Counted from the stretch's first letter, positions 21,030-33,567 are shown. The stretch is DNA of 64,000 nucleotides from Sorghum bicolor (GCF_000003195.3 NC_012873.2:48951166-49015165); one strand, 5' to 3'. Numbers and translations are program-made. The notes: generated by a model from the sequence alone, not told the origin.

Positions 21030-23181
21030 TGCATGTAGCCCTTTAGTGGGTTTTGGATGATTGAATGCCAACACGATTAAAGGACTAACAAGTTTGCTAA
21101 GTTCGAATAGGTCTTTCATTCTTATATTACATACACTTGAGATATGAGTTGTTATATCATGTGAAGTGTATAAATCACAAAGCAAAACTTGCTATGAAAT
21201 CCAAAATGATGTGTTGAAATCACAAATCAAAACTTGATGGTGTTCCATATTGTGTTGAAATGAAAAGTGAAAATGATGTGTTATTGTAAAGGCAATCTAA
21301 TTCAACAAGCACAAGACAATAATGCAAATGAAATTCAAGTAATGCCTTATATATAATGGTACATCTATGGATCATATGAAAGCAAGTATATTTGAATGGT
21401 ATATCAGACATGAGGTCTCGCATATGGAATGGTCTCATTTATAGAACTTGCTATGAAATCAATGATGATGAAGGCGTTTTCACTTCATGAAATTCAATGT
21501 ATGCTTATTGTTGATCAAATCATGGTATGACTTGGATTGGCTTGTGAGGGTGAAGATAGCAAGGAAAAGGCTTTGAAGAACCAAGCATAGGTGAAGGCCA
21601 AGCGATGGGTTGGGCACCGAAGGACCATGCATGGATGTAGTGAAGAAGAAAGTATTTGCATTTAGTCATGTCACTAATCAAACTAAAGGAAGTTATATTG
21701 TGATGAGGAGGATCAAATCATTGATGGATCATTTGATGAAAGTGACTTGGCACATTTGGCTTTACTCATATGTAATGAACTGGATCGAGTCATAGGTTCA
21801 GGATGGCTATGCTCAGGCAACAATCAAAATAGACATGTTGGCATTCTCTATTGATGAAGATTGAAAGATATGACACGGGTTCAAAGAATTTTAACTCGAG
21901 AGGTTCAGATTAAATTTTATTTAAACTTGATTTTATAGGTATGTCGTATCTATTAAGAGGTATACAACATGATGATAGCTGATTGTCTATAAGTGCTCCC
22001 AAATATGTTAACCCATGTGGTTTGAGAGAAGAGTGGCAAAAGGTGCTAACTTGGGGTGCTGTTGGGGGCATCCGTTATTGCACACCGGAGGGTCCAGTAT
22101 GAACAGCACACATGACTTGTGGCAAGAATTTTCAGGTTTCGCCAAGAGAATTCTAGGTAAGGGTGCTCTATGTTGGTTTGACACTTTTAGCCAAAATTTA
22201 AATGGGTTATTCAAAATTTCTAGGCCTTAGATTTTAGAAAGCTAACTATGTACAACTAGTTCATACTAGACCCATGACAAATCGAAGGGTCCGTTATGAA
22301 CCTAACAGCTCGATCCAATGGCTACAAAACTGCTAGTTTTTGAGTGGGGACTATAAATACCCCCCAAGCCCTCTCCTTTGAGGACTATTGATTCTTGGCA
22401 CTTTCATACACATTTTAGAGCATTGTGACACACTCCCCACACCTTGTCTTTGTGTGATTGATTCTAAGTGAAGAAATCCAAGTGGCAGGTTGAGTGAGAT
22501 TTGAAAAAGTTAGCAAAAGAGAGCAAGCCAATTCTTGATCACTTGTGACATTTGTTGATCTCGTGATTCACATTTGTTACTCTTGAAGCTTGGCTCCTTG
22601 ATAGTTAGGAGCCACTGGAGAGCAACCAAGATTGTGGTGTGCCTCAGCAAGTTTGAGAAGGCTTCGATTCTGCCTTCGCAAGGGAAGCAATCACACTAGT
22701 GGATTGAGTGAAGTGGTTGAGAGGACTCGAGGGAGATTGAACTTCAGTAAAATAAATATTGTGTCTCATTGCATTTTAATTGACTGTATTTGTGTTTGTC
22801 TCTATCTACTTGGGTTGTGATCTTTGGTGTGCAGGGAATACTTACATTTCATCTACTAGGAACCCCTACACCTTTGGATTAAAGTTAGAGCCAAGAATAA
22901 GGAAGTTCCCTGAGGAACTTCACTGGCCCGTGAATACCGACCCTCCAACCCTACGGTATTGCAGGGATTTGCAGCATTTTTGCAATTCTATGATTATTGA
23001 TTTGTGTTGAAGGGTGTGGTGGCTTCTTTACCTTTGCGGTATTTGTTGTACACTGGGTTTTCACTTAGACGGGTTGTTTTACTCTGATTTGGTTAGAAAT
23101 CCCTTTCTACTTGCTTCCGCATTTTAAGCTATAAATTTTCAGAAATGCCTAGTGGACATCCTCGACCCTTTCATATTAGCA
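21030..23181 (+). mobile_element. Solo LTR, 2,152 bp, TSD ATAAG
   Basis: It begins TGCATGTAGCCC and ends ATTAGCA, flanked by ATAAG at 21025-21029 and 23182-23186. A TATA box (TATAAATA, 22352-22359) is followed by a leader typical of an LTR. There is no internal region, primer-binding site or second LTR, so it is a solo LTR formed by recombination. The family (copia or Gypsy) is not certain; the 'ctttagtgggttttggatga' start resembles grass copia LTRs. Confidence 0.85.
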
Positions 23182-23186
23182 ATAAG

Positions 23187-23891
23187 TAATGCGTGATGGT
23201 AAGAAAATAATAGAAACCACATGGATAAAAACCACGTGACTTGTGATTAGCGGCTACTTTCTCTGCCCTCAAGCGCATGAAAGGATAATGTCTATCATGG
23301 CAGAATCTGCTACTAGTAACTTATGAAACTGACAAATCAATTGTCAGTTATTAGTAACAGAAACCACTAAGACATAGAACCACTATCACATAATAGTTAT
23401 CATGCACATAATACTCATCGAATCGTAAGTTACACTGCATAAAGAACACAACAAATTACACCTATTATTCTTTGATTTTGGAATTTTTTTGATTTAATTG
23501 CTGAATAAATTGGACAAACCCAATTAAATCGAATAGATCCATGTCTAGTGTCCGATATAAATCATACTCCACTCAGCGTTCACATGTCTGTGTCCTATCC
23601 GGTTTCGATACAAATCCTAGATCCATGTTCCGCACCAATACGAAGGCCTTAGAGCTCGTGCGTCCGCTTCCAATTGTTAAGGGTTCAATATAAAAAATTA
23701 TGACCCCAATGAATGCACGTGCTTATATCGGCGGTCAGGTTTCGTATTTTGGGTACCGGTTTCCATCCCTAAGCATGTGTGTTTTTTTATAGGATTGTGT
23801 TGTATTATAGTTTGAAAATAAATACACAGGATATAATAGAAAAATGTTCAAGAAAAAGAAAACTAAAAATCCAGTCTCGTGATGAAAATGA
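23187..23891. other. Spacer with a possible Ac/Ds-like end
   Basis: No gene was recognised. Near 23750-23773 the other strand reads TAGGGATGGAAACCGGTACC, which resembles the end of Ac/Ds-like hAT elements. No opposite end was found. Confidence 0.35.
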
Positions 23892-23896
23892 AAGAC

Positions 23897-26519
23897 TGTA
23901 ACACCCGATTTTAAGAACAAAATCAGACAAATAAGAGGTAATATCAAAGGACAACGCATAAATTATATAAGGTACATAATAAATCAGAAACAACTTTAGG
24001 CAGCAAACCACGGAAGATAACTCTAAACTTCAGGTGTCAACTTCACTCTACATGATCCAACTGACTGGTTGATCACAAGCCCAATACTTCTCCTGAGGTG
24101 TGGGGAGATAGCAAGAGTGAGTCCAAGACGAACTCCGTAAGTATAACAACTAGATAGTATATATCTCATGGTCTCATGATCAATGTGACATAAATAATAT
24201 AGAGCATTAAACAATAAACAATGAGTATCTTAACACAACAAGATTCATCACCCTTAATGTAAGAATCTCCAAGGCCACTCATGACCGTGAGAACGGCTAG
24301 TATACCAGTTTTTAACACTCTGCAGAGGTTGTACATCTTTACCCATGAGTCATGATTTACCCTTTCGCCTGAGGTGATCAGCCTCGTAACCCACTACCAA
24401 GGTAGGTCGACATGGATCACTATGAAGTCTTTCAAAGGTTCGTCTAACAAGTTAGGACCGCTTGGTTTCGGTAGTCAGTCCGTGTGATTCTACTCTGCAG
24501 GGAATCCACGGTATGCTATCCCCTATTTGCGCCACGTGGGTAACCTCTAACAAGCTAGAAAAGTTACTCATACTTAACTAAAGCCAGAGCCATCATAGCC
24601 CTCATGGTTGCACTTTTATCCCGGTTATCACTTACGAATAAATCCTCAAGTTGCTAAAAAGTCATTATTATCATTTGTTGCTTTATATTAATCTAGTCGC
24701 AAGACCATGGTCATAGAATTAAAACCCAAATGCTATACTTGCCTTGATCAATTGCTCCTGCTGGTCTTACTGATCTTACTTGCTTCTAAGGCTCTGATCT
24801 TGATCACCAAAGTAATGCCCACTGTCTAATCTCGATCATCGATCATCAACACACAAACAATTGGAGACAGACATACACGAAGCAAACAAGATTACAATTA
24901 GAACAGTACACCAGCACTAAATAAATATAAATAAAAGTTTTCCAAAATCATCTACACGCTGCTACGATCACGTCAACGGAAAATTCATGGAAAACAGAGT
25001 TACGACGCGAAATCTATGCATTAAACGGGACTACAAAGGCTATCTACGGACTTGTATTTATCTAGGAAACCTAACAGTGGTGAACCTAGACAACAATGGT
25101 ACCAACATGAAGCTTATGAAATTATGAAACTAACGCAACTTGAAGGGATCGAATCAGAGCTAAAACGGAAAAGATATAAATTTTCTAAGATTTGCTTTAG
25201 AAAAGTAATTAATTAAATAGGTTCACGAAATAAAAAGGTTTCAAATTGTTAAACTAAGTTTACTAATACGTAGATCTCGTGATTACGAATCTAACGCAAT
25301 TTGAACGTGTCAAATCGGAGTTAAAACGAACATTTTATGAGCTGAATGAAATCAGTGGCAAAACTGTAATATCTGAAAACGTATTTTGAATCTGAGTAAA
25401 CAATTTTACGCTTTCAAAAACCGAAAACGTATTTCGAGAATACGCTTTTGGACTATGGGTTTTATAACCTAAAACTACAGGGGCTCTTTAGAAAATTTAC
25501 CCCCGAAGGGGTATGGAGCTTTCTAGGTCATCGGATTAGAAACCAACGGCCGAGATTAGATGGGAGGGAGAGAGGGCGGCACCAGCGGCCGGAACAGGGG
25601 CTCCCGCGGCGGCGCTCCATGGCTGACGGGAAGAAAGTCGCCGAAGACGTTCATGCGGGCTCTCCCGGGAATGATTTTCCAAAGCGAAAGCACTGGGAGA
25701 GAGAGGGAGACAAGGCGAGTCCATACTGGGGTAAAACGCGACCGGACGAGAGACCAACGTGGCGGTTCTCGGAGGCGCCATGCCGGCGGCCTCAGAGCTC
25801 GCGGCCAGAGCACCAGGGAGCCTCAAATCGCTCAGGAAACGGACTAGGAGAGAGCGGAGATGAAGGCGAGCTCACCACGACGAAGAACGTGGGCGGAGGC
25901 GGCTCGAATCGACGGTGAGGCGCGTGGTGAATCTCGGCGGCTCCGGCGGCGGTTTTCTGCTTGCGCGAGAGCAGGGGCGAGGTAAGGGAGAAGCGGATGA
26001 GAGTGGGGAAAACGGCTCGAGTGCGGGCGCGGTTCAAAAGGCCAAGACTCGGGGAAAGCAGAGGGAGAATCGTGGGAGCAGGGGGGAAACATGGGAGCGG
26101 CTTGCGGCTCTGCCGACGAGAGAGAGGGAGAGCGCGGTTGGATGGAGGAGAAGAAGCTGACGGGTGGGCCCTGCATGTTAGCTGCTGGAGAGAGAGGGGA
26201 GGGGGAAGGGAATGCCGACGGGCTGGCTGGGCCAAGCGGGCCGAAAGCGAGGGGGGGAATGGATTTCTTCTTTTTTTTCAAACTAATTTTCAAAGCTTCT
26301 TTCAAATTGAATTTTCAATAAATTTTTCTTTTACAAAAATTCACACATCACAAAATAAAAGTGCTGCAGCATGAATGCATCAAAAAGTTTCCTAAACTTA
26401 TATTGAATTTTAGTTTCTCAAAAATTATTATTATTATTTTTCTATATTTTGATGCTCACAAAATTAACTCAAAAATCAAATTCAACTATTTAAAAATAAG
26501 TAAATTTTAGGGTGTTATA
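23897..26519 (-). mobile_element. Solo LTR of a Gypsy (chromovirus-like) family, TSD AAGAC
   Basis: It spans 2,623 bp from TGTAACACCC to GGGTGTTATA, with AAGAC at 23892-23896 and 26520-26524. The final CA appears as TA. Its ends and body resemble the LTRs of the young element at 33568-40864 (TGTCACACCC ... AGGGTGTTACA), including 'gaggttgtacatctttaccc', and it is in the same orientation. The GC-rich part 25540-26260 corresponds to the transcribed leader and produces many open frames on both strands that are not genes. Its right edge is 577 bp from the ATG of the host gene. Confidence 0.9.
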
Positions 26520-26778
26520 AAGACACATGCAGGGAGATGAAAAAAAATCCATTTAGCTACGGCATCTCGCAGGTCACATGCATGCATATGCACGAAACCA
26601 CAAGGACATACAGCAGCAGTTGGCACCGTAGCGTCCGGACGCCAAGAGGGGGAAGGCAAGGTAACAATGCGGACACGCCTCCCCCGCCTCGCTACCCTCC
26701 AAATCCCAATGCAACCCAAACAGGCGGCACCCAACGCAACGCAGCCTCCTCTCCTTCACAAGACCACCGGAAAAATCC

Positions 26779-26785
26779 TATAAAA
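26779..26785 (+). promoter_or_regulatory. Candidate TATA box of the zinc-finger gene
   Basis: TATAAAA lies 318 bp before the ATG, followed by a C/T-rich leader. A second candidate, TATATAC at about 26954-26960, is closer to the ATG. Sequence alone cannot choose between them. Confidence 0.4.
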
Positions 26786-27096
26786 CGACGCGGCCCATCC
26801 CTCCCCCGCCGTCGTAGCTCCTTCTCCTACACAGAAACGCCGACGCCTCCAGCCAAAAAACCGTCACCACACACGAGACCAAATCTTTTCCTCCCACCCA
26901 ACACCAGCTCGTCGAGCGAGCGAGCGAGTCGTCGCCTCGCCGGCCGACCGGCGGTATATACACAAGGAAGCCAAGGAAAACACTCCTCCCTCGCTTCCTT
27001 CCTTCCTTCTCTAGCTACCATATATCCCAAAGCTATAGCTTGCGACTTGGCAACCACTTGTACAAGTTGGGCGGGCTACACGAGATTCAAGCCGGG

Positions 27097-27423
27097 ATGG
27101 TGGCGCCGGTGGTGATCGCGTCGGCGGGGCTGGGCATGCTGGCCGGCGTGGCGATGGCCAACCGGTCCCTTGGGGGGGACGGGCTCCCAGCGGCGTCCAA
27201 GTGGGACGCGCGCCCGCGCTGCGCCACGTGCGGCGGCTCCGGCCGCGTCGAGTGCATGTGCAACCGCTGGTCCGACGGCGACTCCGGTTGCCGGACCTGC
27301 GCGGGGTCCGGGAGGATGCCCTGCCGCAGCTGCGGCGGATCCGGCACGGGCAGGCCGCTCCCCGCGCGGCTCATCGTCCAGCACCAGAAGCCGCCGCCGC
27401 CGCCGCCGGCCGGCCACAACTGA
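27097..27423 (+). CDS. Small DnaJ-type cysteine-rich zinc-finger protein (108 aa)
   Basis: The protein has a hydrophobic N-terminus (residues 2-21, alanine/glycine/valine-rich) that could be a membrane anchor or targeting segment. Paired cysteine motifs follow: CATCGGSG (42-49), CMC (53-55), CRTCAGSG (65-72) and CRSCGGSG (76-83). The tail is proline-rich (99-104). CxxCxGxG repeats are the hallmark of the DnaJ/Hsp40 cysteine-rich zinc-binding domain; plants have many small proteins with this domain and no J domain, often plastid-related. The start at 27097 was chosen over an upstream ATG at 27040 because hydrophobic residues follow it directly and the GC-rich gene-like composition begins there. 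It is intronless and is the only convincing host gene here. Its specific function is unknown. Confidence 0.8.
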   Translation: MVAPVVIASAGLGMLAGVAMANRSLGGDGLPAASKWDARPRCATCGGSGRVECMCNRWSDGDSGCRTCAGSGRMPCRSCGGSGTGRPLPARLIVQHQKPPPPPPAGHN

Positions 27424-29236
27424 TGATGGAATATGATTGTCGCAGGCGAGGTGAAAGTGCAACCCATCCGAGAAATCAGTTAAACGTACTGCGATATTTG
27501 TCATCCTCTAGCTAGCTAGTTTAAGTATATATGTATGTATACGTCCGATCCATTCGTGTGGATGATATGCATGTTGTATACTATGTAAGTACATGTCTCG
27601 ATCTTCTTCAAGACTAGTTGTAATTGAGCTGAGCATACTTGGTGTTGCTGTGGTTTAGTTAATATTTGCAAATTTCACAACACAAGAAAGAAGAAGAAAA
27701 AACAGAGTGGAAATGAATTTTTTTTTGGGAGATCTAATAAGAACAACGTATATGATTGAGAAGGGAGGGCAGGTGATTATGAACACAGTTTTGTTGGAAA
27801 AGGTTGTAGTTATGTGTGGTGTATGTAATATATATTATGCTTAGATTCGTTAATATTATATATGCACCCACATAATCATGCATGATTTACAGAGATTATA
27901 TTTATTTGTTGTGGGTGCCCTTTTCTTGGATGCTATTTTCATTTCTTGTTAGTGCCTCAGATATATTTGTTCAGTTGGTGGATTGCCCTTTATATTTAGC
28001 TCCGTGGTCCGGATCTGATTCAATTTTAACTTTGTGATGTCATGTTTTGTTGCTGCTGATTGGTGAGCATCGTTATCGTGCTTTCCAGGATGTTTGTTTT
28101 TGTTGAAGAATAAGACCATGGCAGCTCTTGTTGTTCGCGTGATTATTTTCCTTTGTCCTCGAACATCTTATAGCTCTTTTATTATGTGAATTTAGCCCTA
28201 TTGATTCCAAGCTAATATACATGTATATTATATAGTAGCTCTTTATCTGTATTATTAGCTAGCCCCTACTAATTACAAGTTGATGCATCTAATAATAAGT
28301 AAGGTTAGCAAGACCTTATGCATATTATTCTAATAAATCAGATAAACAAATTGTAGAATAGAATCATAAAGACATACGGTTCTAGCCTGGAATTATCGTA
28401 TAATCAGCCCAGTTAATATAGATCTATTACCGACTTTTTGGAGAAAAAAAAAGATCATAAAGCTGAACAATGAAAAATATAGATACTGGTAACCATGCAC
28501 ATCATAAGGTCCTATTTTAATTTCAGCCATGCCTTTTGCACATTCATCAATTGAAAAAAATGACGTGCTTGATATGGATGCATGGCAGTAACATAGTATA
28601 TGCTGTAATCATGTTTCCAATATTATGTAGTACGACCTTCCATTTTCATATTGTGTTATGTTTATTAGGACAAGTTAGTTAGTCGAAAAATGAACTATAG
28701 TTAGCTTCTCCTAAAATGCTAGTGTGTGTGTGTATATATATATTAAAAACGGAGCAAGTAAACCATTTGAACTGAGCCCGTTCGCTTTTCTTAACCGCCG
28801 TACTTTTTCTGTCAGCCAGCAGTGTTTTTCTCTCATAATAAATCAGTCAAAAGTAATTTTAGTTATGACTTTTCAAACCAGGGACACTTGAAACTTTCGT
28901 GCAAGAACAGAGAAAGTGCAATATATTTAGATATTCTGTCGGCATGTGACTGTTATCTTCTTTGCTTCTGAAGCACATTTTTTTTTAAAAAAAAATCTAG
29001 GAACAAGCATGCAATTGCCAGCCGGCTGATGGCATGAGTGATGAGCATGGGCAGCGAGCAGGAAGTATGGGTTGGATAGACTTGGCTAGGTTTTGTGTGG
29101 ACACAAAGAGCTCAAGAGCCGAGCCACAGGCTTCCAAGAAAAAGATCCAATGCCATAGCACAGCCTCTAGCTTGGGGGGTAGTACAGCTCACCAATGTGC
29201 AGATGCACACATGTGGCCGGCGAAGTTTCATTTGTA
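27424..29236. other. 3' flank of the zinc-finger gene and intergenic DNA
   Basis: This is AT-rich and non-coding as far as I can tell, with a (tg)n(ta)n tract at about 28724-28742. The 3' UTR and poly(A) site must lie in the first few hundred bases but no signal stands out. An open frame at 29034-29327 runs into the (ta)n tract of a MITE and is not supported. Confidence 0.5.
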
Positions 29237-29269
29237 CTCCCTCCATTTTAAATTAGTTTTTTTTAGCTT

Positions 29270-29318
<49 letters not shown>

Positions 29319-29366
29319 TATAAGTAAAAAAAATATATCTAGAAAATCCAAAACGCCTTATAATGA
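29237..29366. mobile_element. Decayed Stowaway-like MITE with (TA)n expansion
   Basis: It starts CTCCCTCCATTTTAAATTAG after a TA and ends near ccaaaacgccttataatgat, with no clean right inverted repeat. A pure (ta)n run of about 40 bp at 29275-29316 has expanded inside it. Confidence 0.6.
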
Positions 29367-29621
29367 TACTAGCCTTGAGAAGCAACTTTATGTTCCGTGG
29401 CTTCAAGCTCGGGTCACTCTCCAAGCTAGCTAGGCAAGCAAAAGATCAGCACAGCTCTTGCTTCTGAGCCACACTCTCTGATGAGCCGGTAAACTCAGAC
29501 AAAACACACATAAAGAGAAACTAGGTTCTTTCATTAAAAAGAGAGAAATCTCAAAAAAAATGCCTGACTCCGAGGCAGATAATGAGATATTTGTACCATC
29601 AAAAGATTGTGTAGTATCTTA

Positions 29622-29848
29622 GGCCTGGCTTAGTTTCAAAAATTTTTCAAGATTCTTCGTCACATTGAATTTTTGATCCATATATAGAGCATTAAATATA
29701 GATAAAATAATAACTAATTACACAGTTTGCCTGTAAAATATGAGACGAATCTTTTGAGTCTATTTAGTCCATAATCGGACAATAATTATCAAATAAAAAC
29801 GAAAATGCTACAGTAGCCACACCGTAAAATTCCTTTCTTTCAAAATAG
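29622..29848. mobile_element. MITE of the GGCCTTGTTTAG family, right end lost
   Basis: It begins GGCCTGGCTTAG after TTA and has the internal phrases attaaatatagat, gagacgaatcttttgag and gctacagtagc. The same phrases occur in the MITE at 41989-42232. The matching right inverted repeat (ctaaacaaggcc) is absent where the old LTR begins. Confidence 0.7.
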
Positions 29849-30540
29849 TGGAATTGAATTTAATAAAGTAATGTTGTGAGCATTAAAATATAGGAAAATA
29901 ATAAATTTTGGAATTAAATTTTTATTTAAGTTTAGAAATATGTTGATGCATACATGCTGCAGCATTTTATTTATGTGATGTGTGGTATTGAGCAAAAGAG
30001 TTTTGGTTCAAACTTTCAAATTGAAAAGGGTTTTGAGAATTTGTTTGAAAAATAAAAAGAGAATTTCCCTCTACCTCTCTTTCTCTTGGCCTGGCCCAAC
30101 TTCACCCAGCGCAACTCGCGCTGAATACCGCCAGCCCACCTCCTCACTCCCTCACCACTGACAGCTCGGCCCCACCCGTCATCCCTTTCCCCTTCAACCG
30201 CCTCCCTCTCTCACGGGAGGCAGCAACCGCTGGCACTGCCCCTGCTCCCCACTTCCTCCCCCACGTTCTCCTATGCTTCAGCCCTATTTGAGGAGCGATT
30301 GAGGCTCATTGCAGGTCTAGGCCAATGAGTCAATCACCATCTAGATTTTTCACCGACCGCTCACGGACGGGCACGGCGCAGTATGCACACACACCACGAA
30401 GTTCCATAGTCGCTTGGGACTGACGTTCCTATGATTGCTCCTATATATATGATTCGTGTTCCACTGCATTTGGGAACGATGTTCCATGATGTTCCCGTTC
30501 CACGTTTCGGGACGAAGTTCCCGGAACGGGGAACGTGCCC

Positions 30541-31898
30541 ATGTTCGCGTACCCCGGCTGCTAAGGACTGAGCCCGAGCCGCATCCCTGCCTCCCATTCT
30601 GCTCCTTCCCTGCTTCTGCTCTCACTCGTAGCGCTCAATGAATCTCCGCCAGAAACCACCAAGACCCACCGCGTTCAACCCCGCGATTTGAGCCGCCCCA
30701 CCTTCATTTTTCGCCGTGGTGAGATCGCCTCCCTCTCGGCCTCTCCTCTCCCTTCCTGTCCATTTCACGGTCGTTTTTGTGGCCTCTAGTGTCGTCCCTG
30801 CTAGCTCTGGCAGGTCGGCCATGGCGCCACCGTCAGAGCACCGCGTAGGCTGAGCCCTCGGGCCATTTAAATCCCCGGGATGGATTCGCCTTGCTTCTCT
30901 CTAACTCCCTGTGCAATCGTCTGCAATCGGTTAGTGATTTGGTGCTCCATAGCGGCCGCACGAGCAGTGCCGGTGAGCTTCTCGTCGCCAACCATGGCGA
31001 GCCACCGTGGGGCCCCTGTTCCAGCCGCCCGTGCCGCCCTCCCTCTCCCCCATCTCAAATCTCTACCGTCCATCGGGAAATCGACGGCTAGGAACGCCAC
31101 GTACCCCTTCACGGTCATTTTGCTAAAGAGGCCTCCAATTTTCTTTGATTCGCGCGCCAGTCCCTAGCCGGATGGAAATTCCTGAATTCCTTTATTTATT
31201 TTAAAATGTTTAATATTTGCATGTTCTCGTACCCCGGCTGCTAAGGACTGAGCCCGAGCCGCATCCCTGCCTCCCATTCTGCTCCTTCCCTGCTTCTGCT
31301 CTCACTCGTAGCGCTCAATGAATCTCCGCCAGAAACCACCAAGACCCACCGCGTTCAACCCCACGATTTGAGCCGCCCCGCCTTCATTTTTCGCCGTGGT
31401 GAGATCGCCTCCCTCTCGGCCTCTCCTCTCCCTTCCTGTCCATTTCGCAGTCGTTTTCGTGGCCTCTAGTGTCGTCCCTGCTAGCTCTGGCAGGTCGGCC
31501 ATGGCGCCACCGTCGAGCACCGCGTAGGCTGAGCCCTCGGGCCATTTAAATCCCCGGGATGGATTCGCCTTGCTTCTCTCTAACTCCCTGTGCAATCGTC
31601 TGCAATCGGTTAGTGATTTGGTGCTCCATAGCGGCCGCACGAGCAGTGCCGGTGAGCTTCTCGTCGCCAACCATGGCGAGCCACCGTGGGGCCCTGTTCC
31701 AGCCGCTCGTGCCGCCCTCCCTCTCCCCCATCTCAAATCTCTACCGTCCATCGGGAAATCGACTGCTAGGAACGCCACGTACCCCTTCACGGTCATTTTG
31801 CTAAAGAGGCCTCCAATTTTCTTTGATTCGCGCGCCAGTCCCTAGCTGGATGGAAATTCCTGAATTCCTTTATTTATTTTAAAATGTTTAATATTTGC
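30541..31898 (+). repeat. Tandem duplication of about 680 bp inside the old LTR
   Basis: Copy 1 is 30541-31220 and copy 2 is 31221-31898, both starting atgttc-cgtaccccggctg and ending taatatttgc. Two single-base deletions in copy 2 (cagagca/cgagca and gggcccctg/gggccctg) and some substitutions separate them. The duplicated unit covers the GC-rich leader of the LTR. Confidence 0.9.
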
Positions 31899-32896
31899 AG
31901 TATTTATAGAATTGCCACTGCACTGTTTCACTTATAAAATCATCGTCTTAGCTCTGATTTAATCCATTCAACTTGTGTTAGTCTCGTATTTTCATAAGCT
32001 TCGTGATGGTACAACTTTTGTATAGGTTTTACATTGTTACATTCCCTAGAAAATTACAAGTGCGTATGTCGCTTTAGGGAGCTAGACTAATGCGTAACTT
32101 TTGCGTCGTAACTCCGTTTTCCATGAAATTAATGTTGACGTGATCGTAGCAGCACGTAGAAGATTTTGGTAAACCTTTTATTTATATTTATTTACTTCTC
32201 GTGCAATGTTCTAACTTTAGGAATGTTTGCTTGTATGTCTAATTTTGTCAACTATAAGAACATCCTAGTTGTTGATGACATAACACTTTGATACCTAAGG
32301 GTTTTTATTGCATATGGGTAGAAACGCTAGTCCTCTAAGTTTATATATGATCTATACTTTAACTACAGAACCACTGATATAACATGGTTATAATAAATGG
32401 AACTTAGGGTTATGGTATGAATGATTGTCGGCAAAAGCTGGGATTTACAGTGCAACCGGGAAAGTCATATGGCTCTGACCTGACCTTGGCTCAGTAATAA
32501 GATCTTTTCTAACTCGTTAGAGGTTACCGGAAAGGGTGCTAGAGGAGCTTGCCACTTTGGGTGTAGGGTTGCCCTTGTTATTATGAGTATAACCGCGTTG
32601 GATTTGTGCCATAAAAAGGGGGAGTTTTCTATATCTGCCTACCGAGGAAACCTCGCGGCCCTAACTGGTTAGAATAGGCCTATGGAAGGCTTCGTAGTGT
32701 ACCTTGCCCGTTCACCTTGGAAGTGTTTGGTGTCGATAGACCTCGGGCGTATGGGCAACATGACTCACGGTGAAAGTGCACCAGTTCTATAGAGTGTAAA
32801 ACTATTATAACTCCATGCTCACGGTCATGAGCAGCCCGAAAAACTCACAAAATAACACGTAAGCATCCATGTAAGCATTCATGATGATATGATAAC

Positions 32897-33153
32897 TAAT
32901 CTATGACGGTTATTTTTTGTCATAGAAAATGGACTTGGGATGGGCTAACTAGGCCTTGGGCTTTACTGTGATGGTTTAAAACCGTCACCAATTATGTTGA
33001 TCTCTGATGGGTTTTCTGTAAACTGTCATGGGTTAATCTATGACGCTCAATCCATGACGATCTCTGAAACCATCGCATATGCTACATAGTGACGATTGTT
33101 TTGTGATCCGTGATAGAAATTTTTCATCATAGATTAACATGTTCCTTGTAGTG
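32897..33153. mobile_element. Small non-autonomous element with a CACTACAAGG end
   Basis: The right end on the other strand reads CACTACAAGGAACATGTTAA, a CACTA-type terminus. The body has repeated ctatgacgg / ccgtcat-type motifs in both orientations. The left end begins at taatctatgacggtta, which matches the right arm only from its 18th base, so the outer bases on the left are missing or diverged. Confidence 0.5.
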
Positions 33154-33562
33154 TAATTATGTTATAATATGACTTATTGATTCACTATGGTTCCGACAAC
33201 TAATTGTGTGGGTTACTTGGAAGCTTAAGCATAACTTACTATTGATTAATGTTAAAATATTGACCTACTAAAATGCTAATGTAGTAAACCTAGTCTAGCT
33301 TTTTGAGCTTCATAAACCCTCATGTTATGCGTGTGGAATACGAGATGTACTCACGCTTGTGTATAATTCGTTTTGAATAAAAATTCCGGATGAGTAATAG
33401 ATGAAGGTAGCTATGAGGACTATCCGGAGGACTTTTAGGCTTGTGCTTCACTAGTCAACCTTTTCTGTGTGAAGGCTCGAGAGAGTTATCTTAATTTTAT
33501 TCCGCTGTTGTACCAGACTCTGTGATGTTATGACTATGTTTGTTTTAAATACTGCAATGACG

Positions 33563-33567
33563 ATATA
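33563..33567. repeat. Target-site duplication ATATA, left copy
   Basis: Matches 40865-40869, flanking the young Gypsy element. Confidence 0.85.

Larger units (their letters stand above)
29849..33567 (+). mobile_element. Old Gypsy LTR, left part (split by the young element)
   Basis: The sequence is related to the reverse complement of the young LTR (33568-35907). Shared parts include the AT-rich start (gtggaattgaatttaataaag), the GC-rich leader (30070-31150) and the segment with taaccggaaag/cgttagaggttacc (32400-32900). It continues after the young insertion at 40865-40951 and ends gggtatgaca. The orientation is opposite to the young element. The left terminus was not found. No internal region adjoins it, so it is probably an old solo LTR. 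Confidence 0.7.

Noticed and set aside
23740..23780. Ac/Ds-like terminus (TAGGGATGGAAACC on the minus strand)
   Set aside because: No second end or target duplication was found, so no element is called.
25448..26374. Several long open frames on both strands
   Set aside because: They lie in the GC-rich leader of a solo LTR with exact TSD, overlap each other on both strands and show only compositional bias.
27076..27515. Alternative frames over the zinc-finger gene
   Set aside because: Only the frame with CxxCxGxG motifs makes sense; the others are Ala/Arg/Pro-rich shadows.
29034..29327. 97-codon frame ending in an Ile-Tyr repeat
   Set aside because: It runs into the (ta)n tract of a MITE and has no gene-like features.
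30350..31845. Repeated open frames of 60-160 codons
   Set aside because: They are in the duplicated leader of an old LTR; duplication explains their repetition, and no domains are present.
837..31898. Tandem units of 679 bp and 680 bp in two places
   Set aside because: The two units share no sequence; the equal length is coincidence.
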